Shown piece after piece: positions 36,901 to 45,291 of a stretch of 64,000 bases of DNA (positions within the stretch are counted from its first letter, which is position 1; the number at the start of each line of letters is the position of its first letter). The stretch spans positions 248,001 to 312,000 of the forward strand of contig NZ_JAVFVV010000005.1 of NCBI RefSeq assembly GCF_030929505.1, in the 5' to 3' direction. A model generated the notes under the pieces. The model was not told the DNA's origin, made no database searches, and saw only the letters and a program-made list of their open reading frames with translations. The position numbers were made by a program, and so were the translations under genes. This stretch comes from Mesorhizobium sp. LHD-90 (GTDB lineage Bacteria > Pseudomonadota > Alphaproteobacteria > Rhizobiales > Rhizobiaceae).

Positions 36901-37433
36901 AAGAGCCCGGCTTCGCCATTGCGCGCGGAAACGTGCTGCACAAGCTGCTGCAAGTGCTGCCCGACATGGAGGCGATGGTCCGCGAAGGAGCCGCCCGCCG
37001 TTATCTCGACCGCGCCGCCGCCGACTGGCCCGCATCTGAGCGGGATGCGGCGCTGGCCTCGGTGCTCGCCATCCTCGACGCCGAGAATTTCCGGCCGCTG
37101 TTTTTGCCGGGCTCGCGGCCGGAGGTGGCGGTCATGGGCGAGCTTGAGGTGCGCGGGCAAAGGCGTGCCGTCTCGGGCAAGATCGACCGGCTGGCGGTCA
37201 CCGACCGTGAGGTGATGATCGTCGACTACAAGACCAACCGCCCCGCCCCGCGCGACCCCGCGGCGGTGCCGCCGGCTTACGTGGCGCAGCTCGCGCTCTA
37301 CCGGGCGCTGCTCAGGCCGATCTACCCGGACAAGACCGTCTCTGCCGCGCTGCTGTTCACCGAGGCGCCGCGCCTCATCGTTCTGCCGGCGCAAGCCATG
37401 GACGAGGCCCTTGTCCGACTCACCAAGGCGTGA
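33918..37433 (+). CDS. addA: double-strand break repair helicase-nuclease AddA
   Basis: A 1171-residue UvrD-family helicase with a C-terminal RecB-like nuclease. Helicase motifs are SANAGSGKTHVLSQRV (Walker A), LIDEAQDTSPDQW (Walker B), VGDEKQSIYSFQGA, LNLSFRS, MTVHAAKGLEAPVVFL and YVGMTRAEDRL. The nuclease site is MIVDYKTNRP near the C-terminus. The ATG overlaps the addB stop (ATGA). trxA follows after about 70 bases, a common order in rhizobia. Confidence 0.96.
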   Translation: MKRVYPVPEATRLSQATASDPRNSAWVSANAGSGKTHVLSQRVIRLLLEDTDPSRILCLTYTRAAAANMSNRVFSTLSEWTMLGDEALAEKIETMEGERPGREKLARARRLFARALETPGGLKIQTIHAFCESVLHQFPLEANIAAHFDMLDPLMEEALFGAARRELLTGAMGADHPDLQEAFAAVLARGGEAGLDTLLTEILRDRDGLRRFIDAVAVDDPPYAGLFAEFGFEPGETAASVAATVWPLRGFPPAYIDAFAQTAEALDARRALERIVPATRAAMAETDPERRLKILAEGFLSGKGEPYSLSWLFNKALLSGLPRLPERYEAACEAIVTALDRLAHLRLVENTRAALTIADWLIGRYEQLKTGRGFLDFNDLITRTVRLLARQDAGPWVLYKLDKGIDHILIDEAQDTSPDQWSVVRRLAEEFFAGAGARDHVRRTVFAVGDEKQSIYSFQGAAPEAFAESGHAFSERVRGAAGRFEHVRLNLSFRSTDDVLAAVDRVFANEQARRGLTFAGDPVEHAAIRAGAPGYVELWPSLGADTVEEPDDWTTPIDHATAPAVRLAETIAKTVDRWLKSGEVIEGSGKRLGPGDVLVLVRKRGSFVNALAKSLKDRHIRVAGADRLSLPAHIAVKDMIALGRFVLQPEDDLSLAALLKSPVFGLSEEALFALAAGRAEGVSLAESLQSRSSADSALAGIAKTLERWASEAAFRRPFEFYSGVLGRDEVRSKMIARLGQEAGDILDEFLNFALAQEKTGLPGLETFLATLQSAAPEIKREMDQTRDEVRIMTVHAAKGLEAPVVFLVDGGSQPFSAQHLPRLIPFSPKGDLAGTPGYLWRAPGETPAAFVRGIEAGIGGRADDEYRRLLYVGMTRAEDRLVVCGFHGRRPPPPTSWHSLVAGALAGAPGSAELDHPVAGKVLRFRRNGGEGFAPEAATEAEEAPPAILPSALLVPLPPDKTLPRPLAPSGASSLLVEAEEVVVSGRSPVLDADEEPGFAIARGNVLHKLLQVLPDMEAMVREGAARRYLDRAAADWPASERDAALASVLAILDAENFRPLFLPGSRPEVAVMGELEVRGQRRAVSGKIDRLAVTDREVMIVDYKTNRPAPRDPAAVPPAYVAQLALYRALLRPIYPDKTVSAALLFTEAPRLIVLPAQAMDEALVRLTKA

Positions 37434-37506
37434 AACAACCGGTGCTTGACTGGCGGCGCCTGAGCCACCACATCTTGTGCAAGCTTGAACCGAAAGGATA
37501 GTTTTG

Positions 37507-37830
37507 ATGGCCACCGTCAAGGTCGACAAGAACAATTTCCAGGCCGATGTGCTGGACGCCAAGGCGCCGGTCGTCGTCGATTTCTGGGCCGAATGGTGCG
37601 GTCCGTGCAAGATGATCGGCCCCTCGCTGGAGGAGATCTCGACCGAACTCGCCGGCAAGGTGAAGATCGCAAAACTCAACATCGACGAGAATCCGGAGCT
37701 AGCCGCCCAGTTCGGCGTGCGCTCCATTCCGACGCTGATGATCTTCAAGGGCGGCGAAGTGGCCGACATGAAGGTCGGCGCACTGCCGAAGACGGCGCTG
37801 TCGCACTGGATCAACGGCGCCGTCGCCTGA
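37507..37830 (+). CDS. trxA: thioredoxin TrxA
   Basis: A 107-residue cytoplasmic thioredoxin with redox cysteines Cys31 and Cys34 in AEWCGPCKM and the cis-proline in SIPTLMIF. The ATG at 37507 has AAAGGA upstream. A strong terminator follows, marking the end of the long plus-strand group that runs from the DivL gene. Confidence 0.98.
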   Translation: MATVKVDKNNFQADVLDAKAPVVVDFWAEWCGPCKMIGPSLEEISTELAGKVKIAKLNIDENPELAAQFGVRSIPTLMIFKGGEVADMKVGALPKTALSHWINGAVA

Positions 37831-37856
37831 TCCGATCCTTCTCTCCACCTGACCGA

Positions 37857-37882
37857 GCCCGGCCTTCGCGCCGGGCTTTTTT
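37857..37882 (+). terminator. rho-independent terminator after trxA
   Basis: A perfect 7-bp stem GCCCGGC / GCCGGGC with loop CTTCGC is followed by six T residues (37877-37882), 26 bases after the trxA stop. A second hairpin (CCCCTT/AAGGGG, 37897-37914) lies nearer the convergent dgoA. Confidence 0.93.
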
Positions 37883-37925
37883 ATGCCCGCCCTTATCCCC
37901 TTGGTCCGAAGGGGCCGTTCCACAT

Positions 37926-38555
37926 TTATTGGTTGGCGAAGACCTGGTCCCACGCCTCGACGGCGGCTGCGGCTCGCTCGCCGACGGCGGCGGCGCTCAA
38001 ACCCGGCTTATAGAGGCTGGAGCCGAGGCCGAAAGTGCGCACGCCGACCTTGGCGTAGGCGGCGAAGTCGGCTTCCGACACGCCGCCGACAACGCCCACC
38101 GTGGCGTCGGCCGGCAGCACCGCGCGGATCGCGGCGATGCCGCCCGGTCCCAGAACGCTTGCCGGAAAAAACTTCAGCGCCGACGCGCCGAGGCTGAGGG
38201 CTTGGAACGCCTCTGTCGGCGTGAACACGCCGGGCATCGTCACCAGGCCATGTCTGGCTGCCTGGCGCATCACGTCGGCATCGATGTTGGGGCTGACCAG
38301 CAGCCGCCCGCCCGCAGCGTGCAGCCGGTCGACCTCTCCGGCCTTCAGCACCGTGCCGGCGCCCAGCAACGCGCCCGGTAATTGTCGTGCAACAGCCTCG
38401 ATCGAACGAAACGGATCGGGCGAGTTGAGCGGAACCTCGATCGCCTCGATCCCAGCGTCGTAAATAGCGGAGGCGACGTCCACTGCCTCCTCGGGCTTCA
38501 GTCCTCGCAGGATGGCGACGAGGTTTCTTTGCAGTTTGGGAAACGGCATGCTCAT
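37926..38555 (-). CDS. dgoA: 2-dehydro-3-deoxy-6-phosphogalactonate aldolase
   Basis: A 209-residue class I aldolase of the KDPG/KDPGal family splitting 2-keto-3-deoxy-6-phosphogalactonate into pyruvate and glyceraldehyde-3-phosphate. The Schiff-base lysine is in SALKFFPAS; the catalytic Glu is in GIEAIEVPLNSPDP. The KDPGal specificity is inferred from its overlap (4 bases) with a 2-dehydro-3-deoxygalactonokinase gene. It ends a minus-strand trio for galactose oxidation and converges on trxA. Confidence 0.92.
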   Translation of the reverse strand: MSMPFPKLQRNLVAILRGLKPEEAVDVASAIYDAGIEAIEVPLNSPDPFRSIEAVARQLPGALLGAGTVLKAGEVDRLHAAGGRLLVSPNIDADVMRQAARHGLVTMPGVFTPTEAFQALSLGASALKFFPASVLGPGGIAAIRAVLPADATVGVVGGVSEADFAAYAKVGVRTFGLGSSLYKPGLSAAAVGERAAAAVEAWDQVFANQ

Positions 38556-39499
38556 GCAACGTCCTTCGAACCCATCATGCCCAGATGCCGTGCTGCCTCC
38601 GTCAGTCCGGCGCGGACGGCGTCGTCGGCATCGGCAACCATGACGTCGAAGCCCGCGAGCCCGAGCGCTGTTTGATACAGATCGCTCATGCTCCCCGAGG
38701 CGATCAGCACGACCGACCCGCCTTGCGTCAGGAACCGAGCCTTGGCGGCGGAGATCTCGGCGCCGATCAGCATGCCCGACAAGGCGGCCGCCGCATCCGC
38801 CGGCTGCAGGCCCTGCAGCAACGTCGCGGCGCGAATGCGGAACAGCGACGTTTCGACCGGCCCCGGCGCGGCCAGGGCGTTCGCGCACCAGGTTTCGAAG
38901 GCGGTGCTGCCTGCAGCGACTTTTGCGTCCCGCCCGATCGAATGTCTTAGGATCGACTGCGTGGACAAAACGGAGAAAAGCTCTCCCGTCATGAAGGTCT
39001 GAAAGGCCTTGACGGCGCCGTCTGCCAGTTCGACCCATTTGGAATGGGTGCCTGGCATGCAGACGAGATGACGGCCGGAGCCGAGTGTCGCCACCGCGCC
39101 GGCAAGCTGCGTCTCCTCGCCGCGCATGACGTCCGGCGCAGAAGGGTCGCGTTGCGCCAGGCCGGGCACGATGCGGATGTCGCGCGCCGTTCCCGCGACA
39201 CGGACCGCCGCGCCGAAAATGTCGGCGAGCGAAACCGGCACGGTGGTATAGGGCGCCTCGACCCAGCCCTGGCGCGAGCCCACCATGCCGCAAAGAATGG
39301 TCGGCAATGTCGGCGGCGCACCCATGTCGGCAAGCTGCCGCTCAAGAATCTCGGCAAAACGGTCCGGCTGGGCGGCGAGCAGTCCCTCGTCGCTACGGCG
39401 CTCGGCGAGCACGTTTCCGGTGCGGTCGAGAAGCCAGACGCGCAGGCGCGTGGTGCCCCAGTCGGCCGCGGCGATCGCAGGGATCGCGGCGCTGCTCAC
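38552..39499 (-). CDS. dgoK: 2-dehydro-3-deoxygalactonokinase
   Basis: A 315-residue sugar-acid kinase of the DgoK family. N-terminal AADWGTTRLRVWLLD and the central CMPGTHSKWVEL and FMTGELFSVL motifs are typical. The start is a GTG at 39497-39499 with GGAGG six bases upstream, overlapping the stop of the SDR gene (GTGA), so the two are translationally coupled. It phosphorylates 2-keto-3-deoxygalactonate for the aldolase encoded next. Confidence 0.92.
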   Translation of the reverse strand: MSSAAIPAIAAADWGTTRLRVWLLDRTGNVLAERRSDEGLLAAQPDRFAEILERQLADMGAPPTLPTILCGMVGSRQGWVEAPYTTVPVSLADIFGAAVRVAGTARDIRIVPGLAQRDPSAPDVMRGEETQLAGAVATLGSGRHLVCMPGTHSKWVELADGAVKAFQTFMTGELFSVLSTQSILRHSIGRDAKVAAGSTAFETWCANALAAPGPVETSLFRIRAATLLQGLQPADAAAALSGMLIGAEISAAKARFLTQGGSVVLIASGSMSDLYQTALGLAGFDVMVADADDAVRAGLTEAARHLGMMGSKDVA

Positions 39500-40263
39500 A
39501 AGAAACCTCCATCGACGATCATGGTCTGCGCGGTCAGCATGCGCGAGGCGTCGGAGGCGAGGAACAGGCAGGGGCCGACCATGTCCTGCGGCTTCATCAC
39601 CTCGCGGATGCACTGGCGTCCGACATGCGTGGCCAGGGTTTCGTCGGTCACCCACAGGTCGCGCTGGCGCTCGGTGATGACCCAGCCCGGAGCGATCGCG
39701 TTGACGCGGATGTTCCACGGCCCCAGCTTGCCGGCCAGCCCCTTGGTCAGCCCGATGATGCCGGCCTTGGCGGCGGTGTAGGACGGCATGTCCGGGTGGT
39801 TGATCAAGAACGAGGTCGAGGTGAAGTTGATGATCGAGCCGCGCCCCGCCGCGCGCATGCCCGGCGCGACCGCCTGGGCGGTGAAGAAATGCGGCCTGAG
39901 ATTGATCGCCTGGTTGTCGTCCCAATAGTCGAGCGACACGTCGGCAATGTCGTGCCGCTCGTCGAAAGCGGCGTTGTTGATAAGCACCGTCGCCGCGCCA
40001 TGCGCCGCTTCCGCCTGCCGGACGGCGTCGCGCAGCGCTTCGATGTCGCGCAGGTCGCAGCGGATATAGAGCGGCGTCGCGCCATGGGACGAGGCTATCC
40101 GGTCACGCAGCGTCTCGCTCGGGCCGTCTGCGATGTCGATGAAGGCGACGCGCGCGCCTTGCGCGACAAATCCCTCGGTGAGGGCGGCGCCGATGCCGGA
40201 GCCGCCGCCCGTGATGAGAACGGCCGCCCCCTCGAGGTCGGCATATTTGGCCGGATGCAACAT
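39496..40263 (-). CDS. SDR family oxidoreductase, probable galactose dehydrogenase
   Basis: A 255-residue classical SDR. Cofactor motif TGGGSGIG, NNAA motif, catalytic serine in NFTSTSF, and Tyr-Lys in PSYTAAKAG. Its coupling with dgoK and dgoA suggests D-galactose 1-dehydrogenase, the entry enzyme of the De Ley-Doudoroff route; related sugar or sugar-acid substrates remain possible. Lactonase and galactonate dehydratase genes of that route are not in the window. No transporter is adjacent. Confidence 0.85.
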   Translation of the reverse strand: MLHPAKYADLEGAAVLITGGGSGIGAALTEGFVAQGARVAFIDIADGPSETLRDRIASSHGATPLYIRCDLRDIEALRDAVRQAEAAHGAATVLINNAAFDERHDIADVSLDYWDDNQAINLRPHFFTAQAVAPGMRAAGRGSIINFTSTSFLINHPDMPSYTAAKAGIIGLTKGLAGKLGPWNIRVNAIAPGWVITERQRDLWVTDETLATHVGRQCIREVMKPQDMVGPCLFLASDASRMLTAQTMIVDGGFL

Positions 40264-40377
40264 GAAAAGCTCTTCAGGCTGGATGGCTGGCGGTCATTCC
40301 CATAGACCGGGCGCTGGCCGAGCGCGACAGAAATCTGCTGCAGGCACCGCGTTGCGGCGCGCCGCGGAGGCCGAAAT

Positions 40378-41727
40378 TCAGGATGCGGCCGCGAGCGCCG
40401 TGCCGCGAAGGGTGTCGCGCAGCAGGCCGAGCGTGGTCTCGGCATTGGCAGGGCGACCGAACAGATAGCCCTGGCCGCCGCTGCAACCGAATTCGGTCAG
40501 CCGCGCCGCCTGCCCTTCCTTTTCGATGCCCTCGGCGATCGCTTCCATGCCGAGGCCCTCGCACATCGACAGGATGGCGCGGATGATGTGTTCGGACGGC
40601 CGATCGTCGAGGATGGACGAGACGAAGCTGCGGTCGATCTTGAGCTTGTCGAAATGGAACTCGCGCAGCCGGCCGAGCGACGAAAGGCCGGTGCCGAAGT
40701 CGTCCAGCGCGACGCGTATGCCGCAGCGGCGCAGATCCTCGACGATCTTGGCCGCGGACACCGGATCGTTCATCAGGCCGGTCTCGGTGATCTCGATCTC
40801 GAGGCGGCGCGGATCGAAACCGGTGCGGTCGAGGATGGCGAGGATATGCAGGCCGGTGTTCTGGTCGACCAATTGCGACGGCGACAGGTTGAAGGAGAGA
40901 AAGAGGTCCGACGGCCAGCTCCTTGCCGCTTCCGCCGCCTTGCGCAGAACCAGTTGCGACAGCGGCCCGATGAAGCCGCGCTCCTCGGCAATCGGAATGA
41001 AGATGGAGGGCGAGACGAAACCCAGGTCCCTGTCGGTCCAGCGGGCCAGCGTCTCGAAACCGCGGATGCGCCGTGTCGCCAGATCGATGATCGGCTGGAA
41101 ATGCGGCTCGACCTCTCCGGAAGAAACCGCCCGGCGCAGCGCCTGCTCGATATGCGTCGCCCGCCTTGCCGCGGCTTCCATCTCGCGGGTGTAGACCACC
41201 ACCTTGCCGCGGCCGGAACGCTTGGCGTGATAGAGCGCGGTCTCAGCCTTGTCGACGAGGATCTCGGTGGTCTCGTCGCCAGAATAGAACAGCGAGCAAC
41301 CGACGGAGGCGGAGAGCCGGGCCGTGCGATCTCCGACGTCGTAGGGCGCCGACAGGATCTCGATCAGCATCCTGGCGCGCTCGGCGACGGCTTCCTCGGA
41401 AAATACCATTGGATAGAGAAAGGCGAATTCGTCCGGGCCGATGCGCGCCACGGTCGCGCCGCCGTCCATGGCCGCGCGCAGCCGCATCGCCACCTGGACG
41501 AGGATGTCGTCGCCCGATCTGCGGCCGAAAAGGTCGTTGATCGGCTTGAACCCGTCGAGATCGAGGATTCCGACGGCAAAAGGCGCGGGATCGTCCGCCC
41601 GATCGCTGATCAGCCGGTCTATCTTGTCGAAGAAGCGACGATGGTTGCCCAGTCCAGTCAGGGGATCGGTGAATGCCAGGTCAGCACTTTCGCCGCGGTC
41701 CGATCCGGGAGCGAAGGACGGCTGCAT
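40378..41727 (-). CDS. GGDEF-EAL protein with a degenerate cyclase motif
   Basis: A 449-residue soluble protein with no membrane span or sensory domain. The diguanylate cyclase signature at residues 97-101 reads GPDEF in place of GGDEF, and no RxxD inhibitory site precedes it, so synthesis of c-di-GMP is doubtful. The EAL half looks active: ETL (225-227) in place of EAL keeps the catalytic Glu, and FNLSPSQL, EITETGL, DDFGTGLSSL, LKIDRSF and AEGIE are all present. It probably degrades c-di-GMP, with the GGDEF half perhaps sensing GTP. I start at the ATG at 41727. Confidence 0.92.
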   Translation of the reverse strand: MQPSFAPGSDRGESADLAFTDPLTGLGNHRRFFDKIDRLISDRADDPAPFAVGILDLDGFKPINDLFGRRSGDDILVQVAMRLRAAMDGGATVARIGPDEFAFLYPMVFSEEAVAERARMLIEILSAPYDVGDRTARLSASVGCSLFYSGDETTEILVDKAETALYHAKRSGRGKVVVYTREMEAAARRATHIEQALRRAVSSGEVEPHFQPIIDLATRRIRGFETLARWTDRDLGFVSPSIFIPIAEERGFIGPLSQLVLRKAAEAARSWPSDLFLSFNLSPSQLVDQNTGLHILAILDRTGFDPRRLEIEITETGLMNDPVSAAKIVEDLRRCGIRVALDDFGTGLSSLGRLREFHFDKLKIDRSFVSSILDDRPSEHIIRAILSMCEGLGMEAIAEGIEKEGQAARLTEFGCSGGQGYLFGRPANAETTLGLLRDTLRGTALAAAS

Positions 41728-41768
41728 CAAAATTCCTATGCCATGCTAAAATCAAGAACTGAACGTCG

Positions 41769-41822
41769 CATCAAAACCTTGATGAAACGTATCGTCGCCC
41801 GAAGGCGCATGATCGTTCGGGC
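41769..41822. repeat. two small palindromes between the GT-C gene and the GGDEF-EAL gene
   Basis: CATCAA-AACC-TTGATG (41769-41784) and a longer hairpin GCCCGAA (41797-41803) with TTCGGGC (41816-41822). On the minus strand they lie in the leader of the GGDEF-EAL gene; the second could end transcripts from the GT-C gene but has no T tract. Confidence 0.45.
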
Positions 41823-41839
41823 GGGTGCCGGACGCGGCG

Positions 41840-43639
41840 TCAATGGACGCGGTAGAGCAGAAGCGGTTGGCCGGACGTCTCCGCTATCGGCTCGAGCCAG
41901 GACGGAACGTTGCCTGCCACCAGCTCGGCCATGAAGCCGTGCGGTGCCCATCTTACGAACGACTTCGTCTCCCCGTTGCCCGGGCAGAAGGCAAGCAGGC
42001 CGACTTTCTCGCGCCGCATCACCGCATGCGCCTCCTCCGCTGTTCCCATGAAGGCGTCGAGGGTCGCGACGTTGCCTGCGATGTTGCGATGGTAGGGTCC
42101 GGCGAGAACGCGATGCGGCGTCGTGGCGATCATCGGCGCACCGAGATTGGAGATCGCCAGCACCGTCGTTGCCGGCTCTTGCGCCAGCCTGGCAAAAGTG
42201 GCGTCTGCGGTGCAGGTCAGCCGGCCCTTCTCGGCGCCCCGCGCGACGGTGTTCTGTTTGGGCGCGACCAGGTCGGCGATCGTGTGCGAGCCAGCGGCCC
42301 ACACCAGCGGCAGCGAGACCAGCCAGGCAAGGACCATCCTGACCGCCGCCTTGCCGTCGCCTTGCCGCGCCTCGCGCCTTGCCGCCGCCACCATGGCCGC
42401 CAGCGCGATGATCGCGAAGGGCAGCGAGAAATTCGTGCCGCGTATCTGCCAGACGCTGACCGCCGTGGCGGCAAGCAGGAAGCCGAGAAGCATGAGTTCG
42501 GCGCGCCGCGCGCCGGCCTTGAACACCGTCATGGCAAGCAGGCCGATTGCGATGAGCGGCGTCACATAATTTTGGGCGACGTTCTCCGGCTGGCGCTCGA
42601 AGACGCGCCACAAGGGTTGCGCCTCGGTCACCGCATCCAGCCAGAAGTCCCGCAACCTCTGGTCGAGACCGGCATAGGGGTCGCCGAAGCATGACGGGGC
42701 AAGCAGGACGGCGGCGGCGCTGACGGCAACCGCCAGCACCAAAAGGCCGGCAAGCCGGGCCGGCAGACCCCTGGAGCCGGTGAAGGCTGCCACCGCCGTG
42801 AGGCCGAGACCGCCCAGGACGGCGATCACCCCCAGTCGAGCCGAATAGGCGTCGCATTGCGCGATCCACCATTCCGATGGCGGAACGGTCGTCACGAGCG
42901 CGAGGGCCGACGCGCCGGCAAAGCCGATCCCGAAGCCCGCGGCGGTGCCGTCGTCTCGGGGTGCCAGCAGGGTCGCGGCGGCGCAGAGGCCCGCCACCGC
43001 GACATAGGGCGCGGTCTCCATGCCGATCGCCAGCATGATGGCGGCGCAAATGCCAGCGCCAGCGGCCCGGCGCCTACCCGGCGCCAGAAGCAGCGTCACC
43101 GTGGCGAGCGCGAAAACGAGCTGGAGATTATGGTGATCGAGGGAGCGTGCGGTGAAGAGGCCGCCGCTGTTCAGCGTGATGGCGCCGATCACCAGCGCCG
43201 GGATCACCGTGTCGGGGCCGGCCAGCAGCCGCGCCGCCCGCACCAGCAGGAACAGCGCCGCGACGCTGAGCAAGACCGGCCATACGATCGCCGCCACGAT
43301 TTCGCCGGTGGCCATGCTGCCGGTCAGCGCCGCCACCGCCAGCATGATCGCGGCCACCGGCGCGTCGACGATGCGCGACCAATGCATGACGAAGCCGCCT
43401 TCCGGGCCCATGCGATACTGGTGCAGGTCGAACCAGGGCTGCCCTCCCAGCCAGTCACGGATCTGCACCAGCCGCATCACGCTGTCGTTGTCGCCGCCGG
43501 AATCGAACAGGGTCGGAAAACCGCCTGCCGCCTGCGTGACGACCATCACCAGCGCCGCAAGCAGGCTTGCCGCCAGATCGGCCTTCCAGCCTTCGAGACG
43601 CGCCGCACGCGGCACGGCAAGCGTGGTTGCGTCATGCAT
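41840..43639 (-). CDS. polytopic membrane glycosyltransferase-like (GT-C) protein
   Basis: A 599-residue protein with about ten to twelve hydrophobic helices and a C-terminal soluble part (from about residue 450). After the first span, an acidic loop DSGGDNDSVMRLVQIRDWL with the aspartates typical of GT-C enzymes is followed by QPWFDLHQYRMGPEGGF and MHWSR. The family is often left unannotated. It is divergent from a GT2 synthase and a GtrA-type flippase, so it may transfer the lipid-linked sugar at the periplasmic face. The ATG at 43639 is chosen; the longer frame reaches back into the divergent promoter. Confidence 0.75.
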   Translation of the reverse strand: MHDATTLAVPRAARLEGWKADLAASLLAALVMVVTQAAGGFPTLFDSGGDNDSVMRLVQIRDWLGGQPWFDLHQYRMGPEGGFVMHWSRIVDAPVAAIMLAVAALTGSMATGEIVAAIVWPVLLSVAALFLLVRAARLLAGPDTVIPALVIGAITLNSGGLFTARSLDHHNLQLVFALATVTLLLAPGRRRAAGAGICAAIMLAIGMETAPYVAVAGLCAAATLLAPRDDGTAAGFGIGFAGASALALVTTVPPSEWWIAQCDAYSARLGVIAVLGGLGLTAVAAFTGSRGLPARLAGLLVLAVAVSAAAVLLAPSCFGDPYAGLDQRLRDFWLDAVTEAQPLWRVFERQPENVAQNYVTPLIAIGLLAMTVFKAGARRAELMLLGFLLAATAVSVWQIRGTNFSLPFAIIALAAMVAAARREARQGDGKAAVRMVLAWLVSLPLVWAAGSHTIADLVAPKQNTVARGAEKGRLTCTADATFARLAQEPATTVLAISNLGAPMIATTPHRVLAGPYHRNIAGNVATLDAFMGTAEEAHAVMRREKVGLLAFCPGNGETKSFVRWAPHGFMAELVAGNVPSWLEPIAETSGQPLLLYRVH

Positions 43640-43763
43640 GTCGAAGGCCCCGGTCAAATCCGCCGGCTTAAACCTAGCCTTAACGGCTTCAATAAATAGT
43701 AAAACGCCAAGGTGCGGAGGAACGCGGCCGGTCGCGGCACACTCCACCTGCCGGAGTTCCGCA

Positions 43764-44762
43764 ATGCCTCCCAGCTCTCGTCCCGACCTGACGATCGCGA
43801 TCCTCATTCCCTGCTACAACGAAGAACTGACCATCGGTGATGTCGTGCGGCGCTTCCGCGAGGCGCTGCCGGCCGCAACCGTCTATGTCTACGACAACAA
43901 TTCCCGCGACCTGACCGCGCTGAAGGCGCGCTCGGCCGGCGCCGTCGTCATCCGCGAACCGCGCCAGGGCAAGGGCAATGTGGTCCGGCGCATGTTCGCC
44001 GACGTCGACGCCGATATCTACCTGATGGCGGACGGCGACGGCACCTATGCACCCGAGGACGCACCGCTGCTCATCAACACGCTGATCACCGAGCGCTGCG
44101 ACATGGTGGTGGGTACGCGGCGCGGCGTGACAGCCGACGCCGGCCGTTCCGGCCACGCCTTCGGCAACCGGATTTTCAACCATCTCTACAAGCGTCTTTT
44201 CGGTCCCGACTTCACCGACATCTTTTCCGGCTACCGGGCCTTCAGCCGGCGCTTCGTGAAGAGTTTTCCGGCTGTCTCCGGCGGTTTCGAGATCGAGACG
44301 GAGATGTCGGTGCACGCCTCCCAGCTCAAGCTGCCGGTCAGCGAGATCGCGCTGGACTACGGCCGGCGGCCGGAGGGCTCGTCGTCGAAGCTCTCGACCT
44401 TCCGCGATGGCGCGAAGATCCTGTTCATGTTTACGATGTTGATGAAGGAGACGCGGCCCTTCCGCTTCTTCGGCGCCCTGTCGCTGATGTTCCTGGCGGC
44501 GGGTCTGGTCTTCATGGCGCCGGTGCTGATCGACTATTCCCGCACGGGCCTCGTACCGCGCATGCCGACCTGGATATTGTCGGTGAGCCTGATGCTGCTT
44601 TCGATGCTGATGGCTGTCACAGGAACCATCCTCGATTCCGTTTCCCGCGGCCGCGCCGAACAGAAGCGCATCGCCTATCTCGGCATGGGTTTCCTGCCGG
44701 CCAACCACGTCCGGATCGAAACCACCGGCAAGCCGGCCGCCAAAGGCAAGCGGGCGGCGTGA
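43764..44762 (+). CDS. GT2 family polyprenyl-phosphate glycosyltransferase (GtrB-like)
   Basis: A 332-residue GT-A enzyme. The nucleotide-sugar site is IAILIPCYNEELTIGDVV and the metal motif DGD (90-92) is in LMADGDGTYAPED; DIFSGYRAFSRRFV and FEIETEMSVHA are typical of dolichyl- or undecaprenyl-phosphate glycosyltransferases. Two C-terminal spans (FFGALSLMFLAAGLVFM and WILSVSLMLLSMLMAV) anchor it. GGAG precedes the ATG at 43764. It overlaps the GtrA gene by 4 bases (GTGA) and is divergent from the GT-C gene. Confidence 0.9.
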   Translation: MPPSSRPDLTIAILIPCYNEELTIGDVVRRFREALPAATVYVYDNNSRDLTALKARSAGAVVIREPRQGKGNVVRRMFADVDADIYLMADGDGTYAPEDAPLLINTLITERCDMVVGTRRGVTADAGRSGHAFGNRIFNHLYKRLFGPDFTDIFSGYRAFSRRFVKSFPAVSGGFEIETEMSVHASQLKLPVSEIALDYGRRPEGSSSKLSTFRDGAKILFMFTMLMKETRPFRFFGALSLMFLAAGLVFMAPVLIDYSRTGLVPRMPTWILSVSLMLLSMLMAVTGTILDSVSRGRAEQKRIAYLGMGFLPANHVRIETTGKPAAKGKRAA

Positions 44763-45133
44763 CCCGCGTCGTCGGATTCCTGGTTGTCGGCGCCATCGGT
44801 TTCCTGGCGGATGCGGGCGTCCTCGCACTGCTGCTGGCGGCGACATCGCTGCATCCCCTGCCGGCGAGACTGGTTTCGATCGCCGTCGCGCTGTGCGTCA
44901 CCTGGTTGCTGAACCGCAACATCACTTTCGGGCACAGTTCGCGCGGCGTCGTCGAAGAAGGCGCGCGTTATGGCGGCGTAGGCATCGCCACGAGCCTCAT
45001 CAACTACGCGGTCTATTCCGCCTTGGTGCTTGCCCTGCCATTGCTGCCGCCGCTGGCCGCCCTTGCGGTGGCGTCCCTGGTGGCGACGGTGTTTTCCTTC
45101 CTGGGTTATTCGCGCATCGTTTTCGATCGGTAG
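44759..45133 (+). CDS. GtrA family membrane protein (lipid-linked sugar flippase)
   Basis: A 124-residue protein with four predicted spans, starting VVGFLVVGAIGFLADAGVL and containing the WLLNRNITF motif of GtrA. These proteins are thought to flip undecaprenyl-phosphate-linked sugars across the inner membrane. The start is a GTG at 44759 overlapping the GT2 stop, so the two are translated together. With the divergent GT-C gene this reproduces the GtrA-GtrB-GtrC layout of glucosylation systems. Confidence 0.9.
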   Translation: MTRVVGFLVVGAIGFLADAGVLALLLAATSLHPLPARLVSIAVALCVTWLLNRNITFGHSSRGVVEEGARYGGVGIATSLINYAVYSALVLALPLLPPLAALAVASLVATVFSFLGYSRIVFDR

Positions 45134-45291
45134 TCGCACAGGGATTGTGCATACGGCGTCCGGCACCGTGCCGGCAATCGCGTGCAACTCCATTGACAGA
45201 ATGCAACCGGCTGGCATTCTCGCCGGCCGGGGGCGGGGACAAGCGACTTAACCCCAGCATCGGCGCGTTTTCAGCGCCGGGAGGAAACCTC

